A stretch of 7,296 nt of DNA, taken from positions 1 through 7,296 of the forward strand of contig NZ_QPIP01000103.1 in assembly GCF_003344345.1 (NCBI RefSeq), in the 5' to 3' direction. The stretch comes from Wolbachia endosymbiont of Cylisticus convexus. GTDB taxonomy: Bacteria; Pseudomonadota; Alphaproteobacteria; Rickettsiales; Anaplasmataceae. Below are positions 1 to 5,179 of the stretch, in pieces. Below the pieces are notes generated by a model. That model was not told the origin of the DNA, did no database searches, and worked only from the letters and a program-made list of their open reading frames with translations. The first letter of the stretch is position 1; each line of letters opens with the position of its first letter. A program made the translations under genes and the position numbers.

Positions 1-1
1 C

Positions 2-136
2 ACCTACGACAATGTTGCCAACAATTTAAAACTTGAAAAAAGTATTTCCAGAAAACTTTTATGTCCAAAAGTAAGAGCTCCATTTATTTATGACGCTAAT
101 GACGAACTAATTATCAGCTTTAATGTAGTGGATTAA
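2..136 (+). CDS. 3' end of an unrecognised protein gene (partial)
   Basis: An open frame enters from the left window edge and stops at the TAA at 134-136, leaving 44 C-terminal residues ending in IISFNVVD. The last 20 or so residues alternate polar and hydrophobic positions, as in beta structure (for example RAPFIYDANDELIISF). I do not recognise the family. It is not the missing N-terminal half of the tail sheath, whose fold and motifs it does not resemble. It could be cargo of the recombinase-bearing element or a neighbouring phage gene. The other two frames on this strand are less convincing here (frame 1 stops at 34-36). The start lies outside the window. Confidence 0.4.
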   Translation, partial: TYDNVANNLKLEKSISRKLLCPKVRAPFIYDANDELIISFNVVD

Positions 137-138
137 TA

Positions 139-405
139 ATGAGCATATTATTTAAATGGAATGTTATGAACAGTAAAGAAAGATTTGCCATACGAGTTAG
201 TTATGAACCTGATAGGTTGGCAGAGGTATATTTATTAGACGCCTACACAAAATTAATGCCAGTGCTAAAGTATTCAGTAAATGCAAATAAAAAAGAACTT
301 CAAGGAGGATCAAATGTTAACAGTAAGCTTATATGCAAGAGTTTCTTCAGAAAAACAAGTACAAGAGAATACGATTGCAAGTCAACTTTCAGCTTTAGAA
401 AATAA
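139..405 (+). CDS. Doubtful small ORF upstream of and overlapping the recombinase gene
   Basis: An 88-residue frame starts at an ATG two bases after the preceding stop (TAATAATG arrangement), so translational coupling to the upstream frame is conceivable. No good Shine-Dalgarno sequence is visible. The first 50 or so residues look protein-like, including a stretch RVSYEPDRLAEVYLLD. The part after position 314 runs through the recombinase coding region in another frame and looks like frame shadow. The YEPDRLAEVYLLD stretch faintly recalls the C-terminal beta-barrel of Mu/TnsB-type transposases, but it is too short to assign. It may be a decayed gene fragment whose end was replaced by the recombinase gene. 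Function unknown. Confidence 0.25.
   Translation: MSILFKWNVMNSKERFAIRVSYEPDRLAEVYLLDAYTKLMPVLKYSVNANKKELQGGSNVNSKLICKSFFRKTSTREYDCKSTFSFRK
302..308 (+). promoter_or_regulatory. Shine-Dalgarno site setting the recombinase start
   Basis: AAGGAGG lies five bases before the ATG at 314, a near-perfect ribosome binding site. It decides the start: the earlier in-frame ATG at 281 would add 11 residues, has no such site, and would put the AAGGAGG inside the coding region. Starting at 314 also places the catalytic motif YARVSS at residues 7-12, the usual position in serine recombinases. Confidence 0.85.
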
Positions 406-3400
406 AATTAAAGCAGATGGGCATGAATTGCTAGATGAACATAAATTCGTTGATAATGGCTATAGTGGATCTAATTTAGTTCGTCCTGCCTTAGAAAAAT
501 TACGTAATAAAGTAGCAGAAGGTAAAATTGACATAATCTATATTCATTCTCCTGATCGTTTATCGCGTAAATATGCATATCAGATGGTTTTACTTGAAGA
601 ATTACAGAAAGCAAAAGTAGAAGTAATTTTTTTAAATAATCAGATTAATGATAGTCCAGAAGCTCATTTATTGTTACAAATGCAAGGTATGATAGCAGAA
701 TATGAACACACAAAGATTACTGAAAGATGTCGTCGAGGAAAAATTTATGCAGCTAAAAAAGGTAGTGTAAATGTAATGTGTAGAGCTCCTTACGGCTACC
801 GTTATATAAATAAACAGATGGAAGGAGGGCAAGCTCGGTTTGAAGTTCATGAAGAAGAAGCGGAAGTGGTTCGTAAGCTATTTTCTTGGATAGGCAGAGA
901 AAGAATGAGTGCTGGAGAAGTATGTCGCCAGCTAAATACCATGTCTATCATGTCAGCGAAGGGAAAATGCTGGAATAAAGGCACGCTTTGTGGTACACTA
1001 AAAAATCCTGTCTATAAAGGACAAGCAGCTTTTGGTAAAACAAAGGTAGGTGCAAAGCTGCCGCAAATAAGACCATACAAACATTCCTGTGAACAACCTA
1101 AAAAGAATAGTTCTACCTATCGTGTTGAAAGGGAACATTGGATTTACATTCCAGTACCTAAAATAGTTGATGAAGATTTGTTTGATATAGTTCAAAAGCA
1201 ATTAGCTGAGAACGCAAAAAGGCAAAGAGCAAGACAAATAGGAACAACTAATCTATTGCAAGGCTTATTGGTATGCAAGCGTTGCCAGTATTCTTATTAT
1301 GCTAAAAGATATGGCAAGTCTCAAAAAAAATGTTATCGTTGTATTGGCGCAGATGCTTACCGTTTTGCTGGTAATAAGATTTGTAATAGTAAAACAATTC
1401 GTGCTTCTACATTAGAGACAGCTGTGTGGGAAGAAGTTAAAAGCCTATTAAAAAATCCAAACAGAATTTTAAAGGAATATCAGCGTAGGCTTTCAGAACT
1501 TCAAAAATCACCATGTGATCAAATAACTGATTCACTTAAAAAACAAGATGATAAGCTGAAACAAGGCATTTCAAGACTTATTGATAGCTATACTCAAGGG
1601 TATATTAGCAAAGAAGAATTTGAACCACGAATTAAAGCAGCAAAACAGAGCTTAAAAATAGTTGAAGAGGAAAAGAAAAAAATATTCAATCGAAAAAATC
1701 TACAACAAGAATTAACTCTCGTTGTAACCAATTTAGAAGAGTTTTTTTCCAATATTAAATCAAAGCTTGATGATTTAGATTGGCTAACTAAACGTAATGT
1801 TATCAGAATATTAGTTAAGCGAATTGAAGTTGATATTGAAGAAGTAAATATAGTGTTTCGAGTAAAAGATATATCTCATTCTACAGAACATAACAATGAA
1901 AAAGGTCAAAATTTACAACATTGTCGTAGTAGTCATAATCCTACTGACTTCAATGACCAATTACTGTTGGGATTAAAGGGAACAATGTCGCAAGCAGAAT
2001 TACACTTCATTCGAGCCAGGCTTTTGGGAGGCAAGATAAATAAAGCCAAGAAAGGAGAACTTAGATCTCCTCTGCCAGTAGGATTTTGTTATGATGAGGA
2101 AGGTCGCGTTAAGCTTGATGATGATGAGCAAGTAAGAAGTGTGATTCAACTGCTATTTAGGACATTCAAGGAAAAAGGCAGTGCTTATGGAGTAGTTAAT
2201 TATTTTGGTCAACAAAAGATTCAGTTTCCAAAACGTGTATATGGAAGTACTTGGAAAGGAAAGCTAATATGGGGAGAACTGACGTACTCAAGAGTATGTC
2301 AAATATTAAAAAATCCTTGTTATGCTGGAGTTTATGTTTATGGCCGTTATAAACAGCAAAAGAAGCTATCAAGTACTGGTCAGGTTCAAGCAACAATAGT
2401 TCGCTTACCAATGGAAGCTTGGCATACAATGATCAAAGATCATCATGAAGGCTATATATCATGGCAGGAATATATAATAAATAACGAGACTTTAGCAAAA
2501 AATAAACCCAGTGAAGAGGAGAATATGTTACCTACAGCAGTAAGAGAGGGGATAGGGTTGTTACAGGGATTATTAATTTGTAGTTGCTGTGGTCGTCGTC
2601 TTATTGTAAAGTATAAAAAGTATAAAAAGAAAAACATTATTTATCCTACTTACCAATGTAATTGGAAAGGGAGATGGGGGGAAGGTAGTAAAAGTTGCTT
2701 TTCCGTTCGTGGAGATCTTCTGGATAAAGCCATTGCAGGAAGAGTGTTAGCAGTAATGGAACCCGCACAAATTGAGATTGCCATAAAAGCATTTGAAGAA
2801 TTGGAACAACGAGGTTACATGCTTGACAAACAATGGCAAATGCAGATAGAAAGGGCGGATTATGAAGTACAGTTGGCACAGAGGCGTTATGAAGAAGTAG
2901 ACCCATCAAATCGCCTAGTAGCTGCAACTTTAGAGAGGCGCTGGAATGAAACTCTAACAATGCTAGAAGAAGTAAAGGCCCAGTATGCTGAATATAAGCA
3001 AAAGAATATACTTACAGCTACAAAGCAACAAAAAGAGCAAGTGTTGGCTCTAGCTGAAGACTTACCACGCCTGTGGAATGCAGTATCGACAAGTGTAAAA
3101 GATAAAAAACGTATTTTACGGCTTTTAATAAAGGATATCACTATCAAAAAATTACGTAATGAACAAAAAGCAGTGTTACATATATGCTGGCAAACAAATG
3201 TTACAGAGGATTTAGAAGTGCAATTACCAACAAAACCTTGTGATAAATGGCGGCATTCAGAAGATATAGTTAATCGAGTAAGACAATTAGCAACAACAAT
3301 GACTGACACACAAATTGTTAACCTGTTAAATCAAGAAAGATTAATAACAAATAAAGGTTTTCCATTTACTATTAGTGGTATTAGATGGATTAGGTCAAAA

Positions 3401-3661
3401 CATAAAATTCCAGCACTATATTCTAAAAAAGCGGAAGGATTATTAGTTAAACAAGTTGCAGAAAAATTTAATGTCAGTCATGACGTTGTCTATAATTGGA
3501 TTAAATGTAAGCTCGTTAATGCACAACGTATTGGCTTAAGATTCTGGGTATCTATAAGCTTGGAACAAGAGCTAGAGTTAAGAAAGCGTGTTGAGAATTC
3601 TTCTAAAATAGCAATTGCAAGACTAAGATCCCAAAAACAAATTGAAAAAGGTATATTATGA
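314..3661 (+). CDS. Fused double large serine recombinase (1115 aa)
   Basis: This encodes a site-specific DNA recombinase of the large serine (resolvase/invertase) family, which cuts and rejoins two attachment sites through a 5'-phosphoserine link. The first unit, residues 1-538, looks complete. It has YARVSS with catalytic Ser11, the SGSNLVRP region (Arg57), SPDRLSR (Arg82, Arg85), the long helix after EYEHTKITERCRRGK, and a recombinase domain from about 158 to 260 (APYGYRY, LKNPVYKG). A zinc ribbon follows (C321xxC324, C340/C343, C357), then a charged coiled coil at about 385-480 and a family-like end, LQHCR. From residue 542 a second, different recombinase begins at NPTDFND, near the end of its catalytic domain. 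It continues through a recombinase domain (about 586-690), a zinc ribbon (C756/C759, C782, C795), a coiled coil (about 815-930) and C-terminal helix-turn-helix stretches (about 996-1033 and 1041-1081). It lacks its own catalytic serine. Known large serine recombinases are usually about 450-700 residues, so 1115 is about double. The frame is intact, with no internal stop. The stop codon abuts the broken sheath gene. Integrase or transposition function is inferred. Confidence 0.92.
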   Translation: MLTVSLYARVSSEKQVQENTIASQLSALENKIKADGHELLDEHKFVDNGYSGSNLVRPALEKLRNKVAEGKIDIIYIHSPDRLSRKYAYQMVLLEELQKAKVEVIFLNNQINDSPEAHLLLQMQGMIAEYEHTKITERCRRGKIYAAKKGSVNVMCRAPYGYRYINKQMEGGQARFEVHEEEAEVVRKLFSWIGRERMSAGEVCRQLNTMSIMSAKGKCWNKGTLCGTLKNPVYKGQAAFGKTKVGAKLPQIRPYKHSCEQPKKNSSTYRVEREHWIYIPVPKIVDEDLFDIVQKQLAENAKRQRARQIGTTNLLQGLLVCKRCQYSYYAKRYGKSQKKCYRCIGADAYRFAGNKICNSKTIRASTLETAVWEEVKSLLKNPNRILKEYQRRLSELQKSPCDQITDSLKKQDDKLKQGISRLIDSYTQGYISKEEFEPRIKAAKQSLKIVEEEKKKIFNRKNLQQELTLVVTNLEEFFSNIKSKLDDLDWLTKRNVIRILVKRIEVDIEEVNIVFRVKDISHSTEHNNEKGQNLQHCRSSHNPTDFNDQLLLGLKGTMSQAELHFIRARLLGGKINKAKKGELRSPLPVGFCYDEEGRVKLDDDEQVRSVIQLLFRTFKEKGSAYGVVNYFGQQKIQFPKRVYGSTWKGKLIWGELTYSRVCQILKNPCYAGVYVYGRYKQQKKLSSTGQVQATIVRLPMEAWHTMIKDHHEGYISWQEYIINNETLAKNKPSEEENMLPTAVREGIGLLQGLLICSCCGRRLIVKYKKYKKKNIIYPTYQCNWKGRWGEGSKSCFSVRGDLLDKAIAGRVLAVMEPAQIEIAIKAFEELEQRGYMLDKQWQMQIERADYEVQLAQRRYEEVDPSNRLVAATLERRWNETLTMLEEVKAQYAEYKQKNILTATKQQKEQVLALAEDLPRLWNAVSTSVKDKKRILRLLIKDITIKKLRNEQKAVLHICWQTNVTEDLEVQLPTKPCDKWRHSEDIVNRVRQLATTMTDTQIVNLLNQERLITNKGFPFTISGIRWIRSKHKIPALYSKKAEGLLVKQVAEKFNVSHDVVYNWIKCKLVNAQRIGLRFWVSISLEQELELRKRVENSSKIAIARLRSQKQIEKGIL
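1922..1948 (+). other. Junction between two recombinase units inside one ORF
   Basis: Before this point the protein reads as the end of a full recombinase of the EYERxKIxERxRRGK, APYGYRY subfamily, closing with LQHCR (residues 534-538). Only three residues later, at NPTDFND (542-548), it reads as the interior of a second subfamily whose members normally have about 150 more residues ahead of (Y)DPTDYND. No linker sequence of distinct character is seen. The joint is in frame. The subfamily comparison is from memory of these families, not an alignment. Confidence 0.7.
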
Positions 3662-3663
3662 GG
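3660..3663 (+). promoter_or_regulatory. GAGG overlapping the recombinase stop, possible restart for the sheath fragment
   Basis: The bases GAGG share their first two positions with the recombinase stop codon TGA (3659-3661) and lie five bases before the ATG at 3669, which is in the sheath frame. Ribosomes ending the recombinase could re-initiate here and make a 190-residue C-terminal sheath fragment. Whether this is selected or accidental cannot be told from the sequence. Confidence 0.35.
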
Positions 3664-3668
3664 TTACT

Positions 3669-4241
3669 ATGTTTATTGAAGGAGAAGAAGAAATTTTACC
3701 GTCTAGCCCATTTGTAGCAGGTTTAATAGCGAAAGTAGATAGCGAACAAGGATTTTGGCATTCACCTTCAAATAAAGAGATAAATGGTATTGTTGGAACA
3801 AGCAGGCCTATTGATTTTACGCTCGGTAATACAAATTGCAGAGCAAACCACTTAAATGAAAATGAAGTAACAACGATAATTCATCAAAACGGCTATAGGC
3901 TTTGGGGAAATAGAACATGTTCAAATGACTCAAAATGGGCTTTTTTGTCAGTGAGAAGGACTGCAGATTTAATCAATGATAGTTTACTTCGAGCTCATTT
4001 ATGGGCAGTTGATCGCAATATCACCAAAACTTATATAGATGATGTGATTGAGGGGGTGAATTCTTATTTGGCCAATTTAAAAGCCCAAGGAGCTATTATC
4101 AGTGGAAAATGTTATGCAACACCAGAACTCAATACACCAGCAAACATTGCAAGCGGGAAAGTGTATTTTGACTTCGAGTTTACACCACCATATCCAGCTG
4201 AGCAAATAATATTCAGGTCTCATCTTGTCAATATAAGTTAG
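3669..4241 (+). pseudogene. Contractile tail sheath protein (P2 FI-like), 5'-truncated C-terminal half
   Basis: The sheath protein forms the contractile outer tail tube of myophages. The visible 190 residues match the second half of P2 gpFI in order: SPFVAGLIAKVDSEQGFWHS, then INGIVGTSRPIDF, LNENEVTTIIHQNGYRLWGN, RTCSND, RRTADLINDSL, AHLWAVDRNITKTYIDDV and FDFEFTPPYPAEQ. P2 FI has about 396 residues, so roughly the first 190-200 are missing. They do not occur in the upstream 313 bases. The frame is open back to a TTG at 3642, but residues before about 3660 are recombinase sequence read in another frame. The C-terminus (FRSHLVNIS) also ends about a dozen residues earlier than P2 FI after the same motif. 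The gene is followed at once by FII. As it stands it cannot encode a working sheath. Breakage by the recombinase element is the likely cause (inference). Confidence 0.88.
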
Positions 4242-4245
4242 GAGA
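4240..4245 (+). promoter_or_regulatory. Shine-Dalgarno site for the GTG-started tail tube gene
   Basis: AGGAGA overlaps the sheath stop codon TAG (4239-4241) and lies seven bases before the GTG at 4253. It supports GTG as the tube start, since no better in-frame ATG exists near the conserved N-terminus. Confidence 0.7.
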
Positions 4246-4252
4246 AAGCAAA

Positions 4253-4759
4253 GTGTTACCAAAAATACTGAGAAATTTTAACGTATTTGTTGATGGTAGA
4301 GGCTATGCGGGAAAAATAGATGAAATAACGCTACCAAAGCTTACCATAAAAACCGAAGAATACAGAGCTGGTGGTATGGATATTCCAATAAATATTGATA
4401 TAGGCATGGAAAAATTGGAAGCAGATTTCACTTTTTCTGAATACGACACAGAACTCTTTAGGCTATTTGGGTTGATAAATGGAAACTCTGTATCTCTAAC
4501 GCTAAGGGGTGGAATGCAAGGGAGTGGTAGCAATGATATTGAAGGAGTAATAATCAATTTAAGAGGCATTTTTAAAGAATTTGATTTTGGTAACTGGAAA
4601 CCTGCTGAAAAAGCAACGCTGAAGTGTACTGTAGCTGCTCATTACTATAAACTTACCATAGGTGGTAATGAACTGATAGAGATCGATGCTGAAAATATGA
4701 TAAGAAAGATAAATGGTGTTGATCAAATGGCCTTGCTGCAAACGATTTTAGGCATATGA
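4253..4759 (+). CDS. Major tail tube protein (P2 FII-like)
   Basis: The tube protein polymerises into the inner tail tube through which DNA passes; the sheath contracts around it. The 168-residue product is full length against P2 gpFII (about 172). It shares the N-terminal pattern RNFNVFVDGRGYAGKIDEIT followed by LPKL, then EEYRAGGMDIP, and the C-terminal block YYKLTIGGNELIEIDAENMI followed by RKINGVDQ, which parallels YFRLTMDGKELVEID...NMIEKVNGVD in P2. The start is a GTG, supported by the AGGAGA seven bases upstream and by the conserved N-terminus. It lies 11 bases after the sheath stop and is followed by gene E after 34 bases, so it belongs to one tail operon. No damage is seen. Confidence 0.93.
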   Translation: MLPKILRNFNVFVDGRGYAGKIDEITLPKLTIKTEEYRAGGMDIPINIDIGMEKLEADFTFSEYDTELFRLFGLINGNSVSLTLRGGMQGSGSNDIEGVIINLRGIFKEFDFGNWKPAEKATLKCTVAAHYYKLTIGGNELIEIDAENMIRKINGVDQMALLQTILGI

Positions 4760-4781
4760 AAAGATTTCGAAATTTTATTTT

Positions 4782-4788
4782 AAGGAGG
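4782..4788 (+). promoter_or_regulatory. Strong Shine-Dalgarno site for gene E
   Basis: AAGGAGG sits five bases before the ATG at 4794 in the short gap after the tube gene. It is stronger than the sites of the tube and tape-measure genes. That fits a need for plentiful short chaperone, from which only a minority is frameshifted (inference). Confidence 0.7.
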
Positions 4789-4793
4789 CAATA

Positions 4794-5051
4794 ATGCACA
4801 CTATAACACTTAATAACCCAATAACAGTTGATGGAATTTCTGTCTCAGAACTTACTGTTAGACGTCCAAAAGTTAGAGACTATCTTGCAATTGAACGCTT
4901 AAATGGTAGTGACCTTAGTAAAGAAGTAACTTTGACTGCCAATTTGACATCAGTTGCAAAAGAAGCGATTGAAGAGTTAGATATTGCTGATTATGTGAAA
5001 GTGCAAGAGGTATTAAAGGATTTTTTTTCACCGATTATCCAAAAAACTTGA
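4794..5051 (+). CDS. Tail assembly chaperone, short form (P2 gpE-like)
   Basis: An 85-residue protein lies between tail tube and tape measure, the position of P2 gene E. Its sequence opens with beta-like ITLNNPITVDGISVSELTVR, then RRPKVRDYLAIER, and ends in a helical stretch (AIEELDIADYVKVQEVLKDF), in keeping with the gpE-type family whose members open with a substrate-like L..P......V..L..R.P...D pattern. In P2-like and lambda-like phages such proteins, with a frameshifted longer version, bind the tape measure before tube assembly. The stop at 5049-5051 is reached only without frameshifting. A run of eight T's near the end (5021-5028) gives access to the E' extension. The identification rests on context, size and the slippery site as well as sequence. 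Confidence 0.8.
   Translation: MHTITLNNPITVDGISVSELTVRRPKVRDYLAIERLNGSDLSKEVTLTANLTSVAKEAIEELDIADYVKVQEVLKDFFSPIIQKT
5021..5028 (+). other. T8 slippery site for -1 frameshifting in gene E
   Basis: Eight T's are read in the E frame as GAT TTT TTT TCA. The heptamer T TTT TTT fits the X XXY YYZ rule for tandem slippage by one base back. P2 uses a T-rich site (T TTT TTG) in the same gene for the same purpose. The -1 frame beyond is open for 50 codons and looks like coding sequence. A plain run of T's could also allow transcriptional slippage. It also falls at the expected place, close to the 3' end of E. Confidence 0.75.
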
Positions 5052-5179
5052 GATTAGAAATACTAGTGCTTGGCTCTATCATAGGTGGTGGAGTTGAGCA
5101 CATTCTTGATATGGAGATTAGTGAGTTTATTTTATGGAGCAAATTAGCTAGGGAGTTCAAATGTCAGTATTATCGATAA
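5027..5179 (+). CDS. Frameshift extension E' (long tail assembly chaperone E+E')
   Basis: After a -1 shift at the T8 site, translation would continue as TDYPKNLRLEILVLGSIIGG, then GVEHILDMEISEFILWSKLA and REFKCQYYR, to a TAA at 5177-5179. The fusion product is 78 E residues plus about 50 more, 128 in all. The pattern of P..LR.E, then hydrophobic/glycine residues, then M.ISEF..W...A is like other E'/G-T type extensions of tail chaperones. The extension has no start codon or ribosome site of its own near its beginning, so it is reached only by frameshifting. Its last codons overlap the tape-measure start (5161) by 19 bases, as expected for a conserved E-E'-T layout. In related phages the extension contacts the tape measure. 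Confidence 0.75.
   Translation, partial: FTDYPKNLRLEILVLGSIIGGGVEHILDMEISEFILWSKLAREFKCQYYR
5066..5101 (+). promoter_or_regulatory. RNA hairpin inside E', downstream of the slippery site
   Basis: Positions 5066-5080 pair with 5087-5101 as an uninterrupted 15-bp stem with a 6-base loop (5081-5086) if the + strand RNA is folded. Ten pairs are Watson-Crick (including GTGCT with AGCAC and CTC with GAG) and five are G-U wobbles. On the opposite strand these would be A-C mismatches, so the structure favours the mRNA sense. It begins 38 bases after the T8 run, farther than the usual 5-9 base spacer of a frameshift stimulator. A role in frameshifting or in controlling the tape-measure start is therefore only a possibility. 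Confidence 0.4.
5150..5155 (+). promoter_or_regulatory. Shine-Dalgarno site for the tape-measure gene
   Basis: AGGGAG lies five bases before the ATG at 5161, inside the E' reading frame. It supports the tape-measure start and its overlap with E'. Confidence 0.6.

Noticed and set aside
185..245. Possible sigma70 promoter elements (TTGCCA at 185, TTGGCA at 217) before the recombinase
   Set aside because: Neither has a good -10 hexamer at 16-18 bases. In AT-rich DNA such partial matches are expected by chance.
281..316. Alternative recombinase start at ATG 281
   Set aside because: It has no ribosome site, would include the AAGGAGG at 302-308 as coding, and would put an unusual 11-residue leader before the conserved N-terminus. 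ATG 314 is better.
2196..3309. Several antisense ORFs of 60-140 codons across the recombinase gene
   Set aside because: They lie opposite a well-supported coding frame, have no ribosome sites or recognisable domains, and have Cys/Phe/Leu-rich composition typical of reverse-strand shadows.
280..3680. Attachment-site direct repeat flanking the recombinase gene
   Set aside because: I compared the bases just before 314 with those just after 3640 and saw no convincing shared core. The other end of the element is probably outside the window.
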